A stretch of 32,466 bases of DNA, from NCBI GenBank assembly GCA_035542475.1, contig DATKLL010000151.1, forward strand, positions 1-32,466, written 5' to 3'. A program made the position numbers and the translations under genes. The notes under the pieces are model-generated. The model had not been told where the DNA came from. It made no database searches and saw only the letters and a list, made by a program, of their open reading frames with translations. Each line of letters opens with the position of its first letter. Position 1 is the stretch's first letter. This document shows positions 1 to 7,529 of this stretch, piece after piece. This DNA is from DATKLL01 sp035542475 (lineage in GTDB: Bacteria > Desulfobacterota > Syntrophia > Syntrophales > UBA2185).

Positions 1-419
1 AGCAGATTATCCGCCATGACGAGGACCAGCATGGAACTGACAAAGAGATCCATGTAGGCAAAGAAGCGCCTTATGCCTTCCTCACGGGCCATGTGCTCTG
101 ACGAGTAGAGGAGGATGAAGAAACTGACCACGGCAACAACAACAATCATAACGACGGAAAGGGCGTCCAGATAAAGGGAGATGACCGGCGCAAATCCCCC
201 TACAGAGAGCCAATTCCAGAGAGACTGCATGTAGGCGTCTCCGGCTGGCGGCCAGAATATGAAATTGACCCCCGTCAGTACGGACACTACAGCCGACAAG
301 CCCACGGAACCGGTGCCAACAACAAATACGCCTTTACGGGAAAGATGGGATCCGGCCAGGGCCAGGATAACGAATCCGGTAAAGGGCAAAGCGGGGATCA
401 ACCAGATAAATTCAAACAT
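1..419 (-). CDS. nuoL: NADH-quinone oxidoreductase subunit L, N-terminal part (cut by window edge)
   Basis: This is a large antiporter-like membrane subunit of complex I, which couples quinone reduction to proton translocation. Only about the first 139 codons are inside the window; the gene runs off the left edge. I read it from the reverse strand: ATG at 419, one base after the nuoK stop, with AGAGG just upstream. The N-terminus reads MFEFIWLIPALPF, then a second hydrophobic segment, then LYLDALSVVM and FFILLYSSEHM followed by RRFFAYMDLFVSSML. Those last stretches are typical of the NuoL/ND5 family at the same distance from the start. It follows nuoK as expected for the operon. Confidence is high for the family; nothing can be said about the rest of the protein. 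Confidence 0.93.
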   Translation of the reverse strand, partial: MFEFIWLIPALPFTGFVILALAGSHLSRKGVFVVGTGSVGLSAVVSVLTGVNFIFWPPAGDAYMQSLWNWLSVGGFAPVISLYLDALSVVMIVVVAVVSFFILLYSSEHMAREEGIRRFFAYMDLFVSSMLVLVMADNL

Positions 420-420
420 C

Positions 421-741
421 TCAACCTCTCATCTTGCTCGCACAGTCCGCATCAAGCGTCCTGTTCCAGGAATACATCCAGAGAATCAGGGCAAGGCCGA
501 CGGACACCTCTGCCGCTGCCACCGCCAGTATAAAGATGAACATGATCTGACCGTCGGGCTGGAGCCATCTTGCGCCGGCCACAATGAAGGCCAGCCCGGA
601 GGCATTGAGCATAATCTCCAGGGACAGGAGAACAAATAGTATATCCCGTCGTATCAAGACACCGGTGACGCCCAGAACAAAGAGTACAGCCGCTACTATC
701 AGACAGTGCTCCATCGGAATGGCATTCGGGAGGGCATTCAT
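421..741 (-). CDS. nuoK: NADH-quinone oxidoreductase subunit K
   Basis: Small complex I membrane subunit of 106 residues, close to the usual 100. Three transmembrane segments are visible: about 11-30, 37-57 and 65-90. The two buried glutamates known to matter for proton transfer in this family are present, one in SLEIMLNA and one in AAEVSVGLAL. Its ATG overlaps the nuoJ stop codon by four bases (ATGA), which suggests translational coupling. Its own stop lies one base before the nuoL start. Family and position in the operon agree fully. Confidence 0.95.
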   Translation of the reverse strand: MNALPNAIPMEHCLIVAAVLFVLGVTGVLIRRDILFVLLSLEIMLNASGLAFIVAGARWLQPDGQIMFIFILAVAAAEVSVGLALILWMYSWNRTLDADCASKMRG

Positions 742-1268
742 CTTTCATTCCCTCCTTCCTGTTCCCGCTCCCGCCTGCGGCCCAGATGGTAAGCCAGGTG
801 GTAGGCGCCTACAAGACCGGCCAGAAGCAGCACAGAGGCCATCTCCACACCCAGGATGTAAGGCCCGAAGAGTGTCATTCCCACCGCCCTGGGGGTCACA
901 GTCTCCATCGACGATCCGGCTTCACCTCCCCCGGTCATGACCCAGGCCAGCTCGGCCATCAGGATGGCGGTCAGGATTACAGGTCCGACCCAAATCCCCG
1001 GTGTAAGCCAGTGCTGCTCTCTCCGTACAGTACGGGGGCCTGGGTTCAGCATCATCATGACAAAGACAAACAGAACCATTATGGCGCCCGCATAGATGAT
1101 CACCTCTAGGGCAGCGGCAAAAGGCGCCCCCAGGATCAGGAAGATCGTTGCCACGGCGAGCAGGGATACGACAAGATAAAGGAGGGCATGGACGGCATGA
1201 GTCCCTGTAATAACCCTGACCGTCGCCGCAACGGCAACAAAAGAAGCTATGTAAAAGGCATATGTCAT
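738..1268 (-). CDS. nuoJ: NADH-quinone oxidoreductase subunit J
   Basis: Complex I membrane subunit with five hydrophobic segments, 176 residues. The start chosen is the ATG at 1268 (MTYAFYIASF), which has GGAG about eight bases upstream. A longer reading frame extends to 1340, but that extension is encoded by a 123-bp repeat element (1284-1406) and is not NuoJ-like. The segment EVIIYAGAIMVLFVFVMMML carries the conserved family signature of the third helix, including the pi-bulge region known from complex I structures. It overlaps nuoK by four bases. The C-terminal tail is short and charged (RRREREQEGGNER). The repeat sits immediately upstream of the ribosome binding site, so nuoJ is separated from nuoI by an unusually long gap for this operon. 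Confidence 0.94.
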   Translation of the reverse strand: MTYAFYIASFVAVAATVRVITGTHAVHALLYLVVSLLAVATIFLILGAPFAAALEVIIYAGAIMVLFVFVMMMLNPGPRTVRREQHWLTPGIWVGPVILTAILMAELAWVMTGGGEAGSSMETVTPRAVGMTLFGPYILGVEMASVLLLAGLVGAYHLAYHLGRRREREQEGGNER

Positions 1269-1283
1269 AATTGGATCTCCAGC

Positions 1284-1406
1284 AGGCTGTTGAAAAATAC
1301 CCATCTGCTGCGTTTCCCTCATCCTTCGTCGCTGCGACATACGCTAAAGTACGCCTCACTCCTCAGGATTTCGGGGGCCTTGCATATGGTCATTTTTGAA
1401 CAGCCT
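1284..1406. mobile_element. MITE-like element with terminal inverted repeats between nuoI and nuoJ
   Basis: The left end reads AGGCTGTTGAAAAAT and the right end ATTTTTGAACAGCCT. These are inverted repeats matching at 14 of 15 positions, bounding 123 bp. The inside contains the phrases CATCCTTCGTCGCTGCGAC and GCCTCACTCCTCAGGATTT. From memory, such phrases occur in a family of short intergenic repeats in Desulfobacterota and related genomes; I cannot check copy number here. It encodes no protein. It lies between the nuoI stop and the nuoJ ribosome binding site, inside an otherwise tight operon, so transcripts must read through it. Whether it is mobile by a transposase in trans or is an old decayed repeat is not shown by this window. 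Confidence 0.75.
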
Positions 1407-1426
1407 AAAAAAGCATTTTATCGCTT

Positions 1427-1942
1427 CTAAGGAAGGAGGCCTTTCACATCCACAGGCGTGGCCTCATCTTCGGCCTCCCCCTTCCCCTTGCCGCCGATGG
1501 CAATACCGGCGACTCTGTAATAGTTGTACCCCGGGTACTTTCCCGGCCCGTTGATGAGCAGGTCTTCCTTCTCATAGACCAGGTTCTGTCTTGCATATTC
1601 CCCCATCTCAAAATCGGGGGTGAGCTGGATCGCGTAAGTTGGACAGGCCTCTTCGCAGTAACCGCAGAAGATGCAGCGTGAAAAGTTTATTCGGAAAAAT
1701 GCCGGATAACGCCGCCCATGCTCATCCTCTGCGGCCTGTAAGGCGATACATGCCACCGGACAGGCAACGGCACAGAGGTAGCAGGCAACGCACCTCTCTC
1801 CACCATCGGGGTCTCTGGACAGTAGGATCCTTCCCCGCCAGCGGGCTGGTATGTCCGGCTTGACCTCCGGATACAGCACTGTTTCACGCCTTCGCAGGGT
1901 ATGCAGGAAAACAAGCCAGATAGTCCTCAGGTGACTCCACAT
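1427..1942 (-). CDS. nuoI: NADH-quinone oxidoreductase subunit I (2x[4Fe-4S])
   Basis: Peripheral-arm complex I subunit that carries the two tetranuclear clusters N6a and N6b and passes electrons towards NuoB. It has 171 residues (family about 160-180). Two complete cysteine motifs are visible: C51, C54, C57, C61 (CVACYLCAVACP) and C90, C93, C96, C100 (CIFCGYCEEACP). The N-terminus is an amphipathic helix (WSHLRTIWLVFLHTL), as in other members. The C-terminal tail is rich in Gly, Lys and Glu. The ATG lies ten bases beyond the nuoH stop region, with AAAGGGG upstream. Confidence 0.96.
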   Translation of the reverse strand: MWSHLRTIWLVFLHTLRRRETVLYPEVKPDIPARWRGRILLSRDPDGGERCVACYLCAVACPVACIALQAAEDEHGRRYPAFFRINFSRCIFCGYCEEACPTYAIQLTPDFEMGEYARQNLVYEKEDLLINGPGKYPGYNYYRVAGIAIGGKGKGEAEDEATPVDVKGLLP

Positions 1943-1951
1943 GGTTTCAGA

Positions 1952-2902
1952 TCACCCCTTTGCCAGCAGTATGCCCCCTGTCACGAGCACATTGACAAGC
2001 GCCAGAGGAAGCATCAGTTTCCAGCCCCAACCCATGAGCTGGTCGTAACGGGGCCTCGGAAGGGAGGCCCGGAGCAATATAAAAAATCCGATAAAGAAAA
2101 AAGTCTTCAGAATAAACCAGACCGGCGACGGCAGCCAGGGCCCCATCCAGCCTCCGAAGAAAAGGGTCACGATCATAGCTGAAATCAACGTGATGCCGAG
2201 ATACTCGCCCAGGAAAAACATGCCGAATTTCATCGCCGAATATTCCGTATGGAAACCGGCCACCAGCTCACTTTCCGCCTCCGGGAGGTCAAACGGGAGC
2301 CTACGCGCCTCAGCGATCCCGGCGATGATAAAGATAACCAGGCCGAGACACTGGGGGATGCAGAACCAAAGATGCCTTTGCGCCTCTACGATCTGTCTGA
2401 GTTGGAATGATCCGGCGATCATGACTACGCCCATGACGGAGAGTCCCATATAAACTTCGTAGCCCAGCATCTGGGCCACCGCGCGGAGACCACCGATAAG
2501 GGCGTATTTATTGTCTGATGCCCAGCCGCCCAGGGCAACGCTGTAGACGCCCAGGGACGACATGCCAAGAAAGAAGAGGATGCCAATGTCGAGTCCGGAC
2601 ACCTCTACACCCGGGGCGAAGGGGATGACTGCATAGGCGCAGAGCACGGTAACCACGATGATACCCGGGGCAATGACGAAGACATGTCTGTCGGCGAAAG
2701 GTGGTATCCAGTCCTCCTTGGTAATGATCTTGATCATGTCCGCGAAAACCTGGAAGAGTCCGAAGGGACCTACACGGTTAGGTCCGTAGCGGTCCTGCCA
2801 GAGGGCAAGCAGACGCCTTTCAAGCCAGATGTTCCCGGCGGCAGCAACGAGGGCGGCCACAAGGACGCCAAAAATGATGGCGAGACCTCCTATACCGTTC
2901 AC
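1952..2902 (-). CDS. nuoH: NADH-quinone oxidoreductase subunit H
   Basis: Complex I membrane subunit that forms the quinone chamber at the junction of the two arms. It has 316 residues and about eight transmembrane helices. Conserved family segments include RYGPNRVGPFGLFQ near residues 38-51 and EARRLPFDLPEAESELVAGF followed by HTEYS, which is the charged loop lining the quinone tunnel. It starts with ATG at 2902 after a 75-bp gap from the nuoG stop. That gap contains hairpins, and AAGGAAAGGATAA lies just before the start region. Confidence 0.96.
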   Translation of the reverse strand: MNGIGGLAIIFGVLVAALVAAAGNIWLERRLLALWQDRYGPNRVGPFGLFQVFADMIKIITKEDWIPPFADRHVFVIAPGIIVVTVLCAYAVIPFAPGVEVSGLDIGILFFLGMSSLGVYSVALGGWASDNKYALIGGLRAVAQMLGYEVYMGLSVMGVVMIAGSFQLRQIVEAQRHLWFCIPQCLGLVIFIIAGIAEARRLPFDLPEAESELVAGFHTEYSAMKFGMFFLGEYLGITLISAMIVTLFFGGWMGPWLPSPVWFILKTFFFIGFFILLRASLPRPRYDQLMGWGWKLMLPLALVNVLVTGGILLAKG

Positions 2903-2925
2903 TTCTCAGTTATCCTTTCCTTGTT

Positions 2926-3000
2926 GTCCCCCGCTGGGGGGACTTTCCTCACTATTTCCCACTGGCAGTGGTTTCCCTCATTGACCCCCGCTGGCGGGGG
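2926..3000. repeat. Cluster of three GC-rich hairpins at the nuoG/nuoH junction
   Basis: There are three perfect short palindromes in a row. They are GTCCCCC/GGGGGAC with a 4-base loop (2926-2943), CCACT/AGTGG with a 3-base loop (2959-2971), and CCCCCGC/GCGGGGG with a 2-base loop (2985-3000). On the coding strand they are separated by similar purine-rich spacers (AATGAGGGAAA, AATAGTGAGGAAAG, AACAAGGAAAGG), so they look like repeats of one unit. The third hairpin is inside the nuoG reading frame and encodes its last residues. There is no T-run, so these are not classical terminators. They could stabilise or process the mRNA, or be REP-like repeats. Confidence 0.7.
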
Positions 3001-5740
3001 CTGGGGGTGTTTCTATATCATCAGTTAATTCCCCCCACACCGGCAGTATGATTCCCGCAAGTCCCGGGATACCGACCGGTATCCCTGCCACACCCGGCGC
3101 GAGCGAATTGTCAATGCGGACAGGAAGGCGAAGGTCGAAGCCGGAAAGAGATATCCCGACTATCTGTCCCTCTTTGAACCGGTATATCTGTGCATCAAGG
3201 GTGTTCAGAGCGATATAAGGGGCAGGACATAAGCCGGCAATGCCCGGAGATAAGACACTCAATTCCTCGGAACCGAAGACGTAATAGACAGGAACTGCCA
3301 GAATCTGCCCATGATCGGGCATCCTTCTGAGTGGGGGTATGCCCGGAAAGTAGGAAGGTTTTATTACGTCTTCGGCATTCAGGAGGCGGATACCTGGGTC
3401 ACCCCCTTTGAGGGATCCCGCAACCTCGCCTTGGAATTTGTTGACGGACTGCACTGAGTTCCACCCGGGCGCCCAGTATCGCTGGATCAGGGCCGACGGC
3501 GGCTCTCCTGCAAAACCCTCCATGGAAAAGGCGAGCGCGGAGTCAGGGTCATCGGACGGCTTCGGTTCGTGGACGGTCACATTGGCCGTCACGGCTGTCC
3601 TTCCACTCGCACGATGCGGCTGTCTCGGTATCTTTTGACCCGCAACACGAAAGTCTGCCCCTGGAAACCCGTCCCGCAGGATCTTCAGGGCAGGTATGTC
3701 TTCGCCCATAGCAGCTGTCACATCATCCAGATTCTGCCAGGATGGAGCACGAACATTGACCGTCGCCTTCATGACATCCTGCAGCCAGCGCCAGCTTTCC
3801 CGGATCTCCCCGTCGGGAACAAAGACACGGTAATATCTCTGGGCCCGTCCTTCACCCGATACATAAGTGCCGCTCCCCTCGGCAAATGTCGCCGCGGGAA
3901 GGACCACGTCGGCCCTGGCTGTAGTCGCATTTTCCAGGTGATCTATGGCGATGACATGCTGTGCTGCTTTCAGGATACGGTTTATCAGTTCGGGAACGGC
4001 GCGGCGGTAAAGGTCATTTTCTACGATGACGAGCGTGTCTGCCGATTTGCTTTCAAGGATTTTCACAGCCTCCTCCAGGGGTTGTCCGCCAAAAAGCCCG
4101 AGACCCATACTGTTGCACTCCGGCACGACATAGTAAAGGGATGCCCTTTTCCCGGAGGCGCAGAGCGCCCATGCCACATTGGCCGCTGCCTGGATCACTG
4201 CCTCACTCCTGAGGCCTGTCCCTGAAATGATCAGAGGATGGACTGCATCCCGCAGGGTCTGTGCAATTGATTCTGCGCGAGCCCTCATATCTTCTGTTAG
4301 ACCGGTGGCGGCTGGGGTCTGTCCATGTACTGTATCTGCCACGGCAAAACCCAGACATGCCAGTTCGTCCGGTGCGGCGCGGAATGTGTTCATTGCCAAT
4401 ACATCGAGGCGTGTTTCCGCCGGTGTCGCGACGAAGAGGGGCCCCTTCTCATCCTGAATCGCTTCCCTGACGGCGGCATCGTCCCAGTACGGGATATGGA
4501 GGTTTCGCGCGATGGCTATGGACTTCTGTCTTACGGAGCGGGTGAGTGCCAGGGCGAGTCTGGGGGCGGTATTGGAAACATCCTCCCCGAGGATAAAAAC
4601 AGCATCGCATTCTTCCACATCTTTAATGGACGGTGGACGGGACGGGCCTTGGGAGAGGATTTGGAGGACCACAGAGATCAGATGGTGATCCGCTTGTCCG
4701 AGACCGCTGCAGAAATTTTCCGGTCCCACAAATTTCCGCAGGGCGAAATTAGTCTCGAGGGAAGCCCGGGGAGAACCGATGCCTACAACATTTGATCCCC
4801 CTGTGTGAATGAATGAAGAGATGACTTGGAGAATTTTCCCCCCGTTCAGTTGTTCCACCATCGTCTCCGTACTGGAAACCTTCTGACGACGCAGTGCCTG
4901 ACTGATCCGGTTGTTGCCGTTGACAAATTCGTACCCGTAACGTCCCCGGTCGCAGAGGAAGTAGCCGTTTACCTCGCCATTATAGCGGTTCCAGATCCTT
5001 CGCAGGGTGCCGTATCTTTCTCCGGCAATGGTGTTGCAACCCACGCCGCAGTGGACGCACACTGAGGGTGACGTCTGCATATCCCACTTCCTAGTATAAT
5101 GCTTTTTAAGGGTCTTGTCGGTGAGGACCCCCGTGGGGCACACCTCCACCAGGTTGCCGCTGAATTCACTTTCCAACGTACCGTCCTGATGGCGGCCGAA
5201 ATAAACGGAGTTATGAGAGGCGAAGACATTAAAGTCCCTTCCCCCAGCGTAGTCCCGATAAAACCGGACGCAGCGGTAACATTGTATACAGCGGTTCATC
5301 TCGTGATTCACGAAGGGCCCCAGATCCTGGTTCATGTACGTCCTCTTGCGGAAGCGAAATCTGCGGTAGACATGGCCAGTCATGACCGTCATGTCTTGAA
5401 GGTGGCATTCACCGCCCTCATCACACACGGGACAGTCATGGGGATGATTTGTCATCAGCCACTCGATGTTGCTGGCGCGGAATTCTCTAGCTTCAGGATC
5501 ATCGATGGACAGGCGTGTACCATCAGCGGCAGGTGTCATGCAGGACATGACTATCCGCCCGCGCCGGTCTTTTTCATCCCGGAATATTTTTATGGCACAC
5601 TGACGGCAGGCCCCCACGGAATGCAGGGCCGGGTGCCAGCAAAAATGGGGTACATCGAAGCCCAGCGACAGGCAGGCATGGAGGAGATTCTGTCCGTCTC
5701 TGACCTCATAAGGTTTGTCATCTATGTAAATAGCGGCCAA
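2978..5740 (-). CDS. nuoG: NADH-quinone oxidoreductase subunit G
   Basis: Large iron-sulfur subunit of the NADH-oxidising arm, 920 residues. The N-terminal ferredoxin fold has C34, C45, C48 and C67 ([2Fe-2S], N1b). It is followed by the His/Cys motif HPHDCPVCDEGGEC (N5) at about 99-112, then CIQCYRCVRF at 151-160 with C201 (N4). CVHCGVGC at 228-235 with C263 marks the additional N7-type site at the start of the molybdopterin-oxidoreductase-like domain. That domain fills the rest and is non-catalytic in complex I. Start: TTG at 5740, chosen because GGAGGTG lies at ideal distance and the ferredoxin fold begins at once. The last residues (PPAPASGGQ) are encoded by a hairpin repeat, so the C-terminus may have been extended by it. 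Confidence 0.95.
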   Translation of the reverse strand: MAAIYIDDKPYEVRDGQNLLHACLSLGFDVPHFCWHPALHSVGACRQCAIKIFRDEKDRRGRIVMSCMTPAADGTRLSIDDPEAREFRASNIEWLMTNHPHDCPVCDEGGECHLQDMTVMTGHVYRRFRFRKRTYMNQDLGPFVNHEMNRCIQCYRCVRFYRDYAGGRDFNVFASHNSVYFGRHQDGTLESEFSGNLVEVCPTGVLTDKTLKKHYTRKWDMQTSPSVCVHCGVGCNTIAGERYGTLRRIWNRYNGEVNGYFLCDRGRYGYEFVNGNNRISQALRRQKVSSTETMVEQLNGGKILQVISSFIHTGGSNVVGIGSPRASLETNFALRKFVGPENFCSGLGQADHHLISVVLQILSQGPSRPPSIKDVEECDAVFILGEDVSNTAPRLALALTRSVRQKSIAIARNLHIPYWDDAAVREAIQDEKGPLFVATPAETRLDVLAMNTFRAAPDELACLGFAVADTVHGQTPAATGLTEDMRARAESIAQTLRDAVHPLIISGTGLRSEAVIQAAANVAWALCASGKRASLYYVVPECNSMGLGLFGGQPLEEAVKILESKSADTLVIVENDLYRRAVPELINRILKAAQHVIAIDHLENATTARADVVLPAATFAEGSGTYVSGEGRAQRYYRVFVPDGEIRESWRWLQDVMKATVNVRAPSWQNLDDVTAAMGEDIPALKILRDGFPGADFRVAGQKIPRQPHRASGRTAVTANVTVHEPKPSDDPDSALAFSMEGFAGEPPSALIQRYWAPGWNSVQSVNKFQGEVAGSLKGGDPGIRLLNAEDVIKPSYFPGIPPLRRMPDHGQILAVPVYYVFGSEELSVLSPGIAGLCPAPYIALNTLDAQIYRFKEGQIVGISLSGFDLRLPVRIDNSLAPGVAGIPVGIPGLAGIILPVWGELTDDIETPPAPASGGQ

Positions 5741-5743
5741 CAG

Positions 5744-7018
5744 TCACCTCCAGGGGCACTTTCTTTCTTTGATGTGACGCACAAAATCGTCACGGAAATA
5801 TTTCAGGGCGCTCTGGAGCGGCTCCACAGCACCCGGAGCTAGGGCACAAAAAGTATGTCCCGGTCCTAGAAGACGGCACTGTGCCGAAAGTATCTCCAGG
5901 TCCTCCTCGCTGCCTTTTCCCGTCTCGATTGCATGAAGCATCTCCGCCAGCCACGGTAGCCCTTCCCGGCAGGGTGTGCACCACCCGCAGGACTCGCGGG
6001 CGAAAAATCGCATCAGATTTAATACAATGCCCACTGGGCATGTCCTGTCGTCGAGGATGATCATGGTACCGGTTCCCAAACGGCTCCCGGCCGTCTGACA
6101 CGAGTCATAGTCCATCTTCATGTCCATATTGTCCGGGAGAAGGAAGTCCGTCGATGCCCCGCCGGGGATAATCCCCCGGAGGCGGTAACCATTCTTCATT
6201 CCGCCTGCGTGCCCTTCCAGGATCTCACGGATTGTCGAACCCATCGGCAACTCCCATGCCCCCGGCCTGTTGACGCGGCCGCTGACTCCGTAAATTTTTG
6301 TTCCACCGTCTGCCGACCTGCTGATCCCCCTGTACCACTGGGCGCCCTTCGCAATAATGTGGGGAATGTTGCAGAGGGTTTCGGCATTATTCACAACCGC
6401 CGGCCTTCCCCAAAGACCGGAGAGTTGAGGAAAGGGCGGCTTGGACCGGGGGATGCCCCTCTTTCCTTCCAGGGCATTAAGAAGCGCTGTCTCTTCTCCG
6501 CAGATATAACGGCCGGCGCTCGTGTGGAGGCGCATCTCCAGGCTGTACTCCGTACCCAGGATTTTTTTCCCCAGGTATTTTTTCCCGTATGCTTCCTCAA
6601 TGGCCGCAGCCAAACGTCTTGCCGATTGCAGATATTCCCACCGGAGGAATATATAGGCACGATCAGCCTGGACGGCATAGGCGCTGATAATGAGACCCTC
6701 GATGAGCTGGTGCGGGTTTCCTTCCATGAGAAGGCGGTCCTTGAAGGCCCCCGGCTCCATTTCGTCGGAGTTGGAAATAATGTACTTGGAGCGTGGGGCA
6801 GTCTCGCCCATGGGGACAAAGCTCCACTTTGCACCGGTTGGAAAACCGGCCCCGCCCCGGCCTCTCAGGTTTGCAGCCTTCACTTCTTCCTGTACCTGGC
6901 CGGGGTTCATATCCCGGAAAACTTTTTGAAGGGCCTGATACCCGCCGGTCCGCTGATATTCATCGATGGTAAGCGGTTGTCCGTTGTTTTTGATGTGCTG
7001 AGTTAAGGGGCGCTCCAT
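5744..7018 (-). CDS. nuoF: NADH-quinone oxidoreductase subunit F (NADH/FMN-binding)
   Basis: Entry subunit of complex I: it binds NADH and FMN and holds cluster N3. It has 424 residues from the ATG at 7018 (MERPLTQHIK), which is preceded by AGAGAGGG and follows the nuoE stop by about ten bases. A longer frame to 7045 runs back into nuoE and is less likely. The nucleotide-binding glycine-rich motif GRGGAGFPTGAKW is at 53-65. The CGWCTPCREG motif of the [4Fe-4S] cluster lies near the C-terminus. There is no extra ferredoxin domain, so this is the plain NuoF form rather than the longer HydB/HoxF type. Confidence 0.96.
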   Translation of the reverse strand: MERPLTQHIKNNGQPLTIDEYQRTGGYQALQKVFRDMNPGQVQEEVKAANLRGRGGAGFPTGAKWSFVPMGETAPRSKYIISNSDEMEPGAFKDRLLMEGNPHQLIEGLIISAYAVQADRAYIFLRWEYLQSARRLAAAIEEAYGKKYLGKKILGTEYSLEMRLHTSAGRYICGEETALLNALEGKRGIPRSKPPFPQLSGLWGRPAVVNNAETLCNIPHIIAKGAQWYRGISRSADGGTKIYGVSGRVNRPGAWELPMGSTIREILEGHAGGMKNGYRLRGIIPGGASTDFLLPDNMDMKMDYDSCQTAGSRLGTGTMIILDDRTCPVGIVLNLMRFFARESCGWCTPCREGLPWLAEMLHAIETGKGSEEDLEILSAQCRLLGPGHTFCALAPGAVEPLQSALKYFRDDFVRHIKERKCPWR

Positions 7019-7028
7019 TGTTCCCTCT

Positions 7029-7493
7029 CTACTTGTAGTGGTCAAGGATACTATCTATCTTCTCCAGCGTCAGATCCCCATGCAGTTCCTGATCGACCAT
7101 CATTGCCGGGGCATGGTCACAGGCACCGATGCAGGAAACAGGAAGCAGAGTGAAACGGCCGTCCGCGGTTGTCTCGCCCATAGTTATCCTCAGGCGTTTT
7201 GTCAGGTGGTCCAGCATGGTCTCATAGCCCATGATCCAGCAGCTCACTGTGTCGCAGAGATAGATGACATGCCTCCCCACGGGCCTGCGGAAGATGAAGG
7301 GATAGAAAGTAGCAACTGCATCGAGTTCGTCAGGGGTCATTCCAAGGAGCGGCGCCAGTTCCCGTATACCCTCGTCAGATACCCAGCCTCGATATTTTTG
7401 TGCGATCTTCAGTGCTTCAAGACACGCAGCCTGCGGGCGTTCGCTCTGTGCTATCTCCGTCATGATTTCTTTCTTCTCTTCTTCGGTCAGCAT
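7029..7493 (-). CDS. nuoE: NADH-quinone oxidoreductase subunit E ([2Fe-2S])
   Basis: Thioredoxin-like ferredoxin subunit of 154 residues carrying the N1a [2Fe-2S] cluster. The four ligands are visible as C80 and C85 (CDTVSC) and C121 and C125 (CIGAC). The N-terminal helical part is typical (residues 1-60, with KYRGWVSDEGIRELA). The ATG at 7493 has GAGGAAAGGAC directly upstream. It sits between nuoCD and nuoF as expected, with small gaps on both sides. Confidence 0.96.
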   Translation of the reverse strand: MLTEEEKKEIMTEIAQSERPQAACLEALKIAQKYRGWVSDEGIRELAPLLGMTPDELDAVATFYPFIFRRPVGRHVIYLCDTVSCWIMGYETMLDHLTKRLRITMGETTADGRFTLLPVSCIGACDHAPAMMVDQELHGDLTLEKIDSILDHYK

Positions 7494-7529
7494 GTCCTTT
7501 CCTCAATCATCGTTATGTCCATTCCCATC

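Noticed and set aside
1269..1340. Longer NuoJ N-terminus starting MSQRRRM
   Set aside because: These codons come from the inverted-repeat element; the ribosome binding site and family homology support the ATG at 1268.
5099..7006. Long plus-strand open frames (247 and 265 codons) opposite nuoG and nuoF
   Set aside because: They lie entirely antisense to strongly conserved complex I genes, have no recognisable domains and arise from the codon bias of the GC-rich opposite strand.
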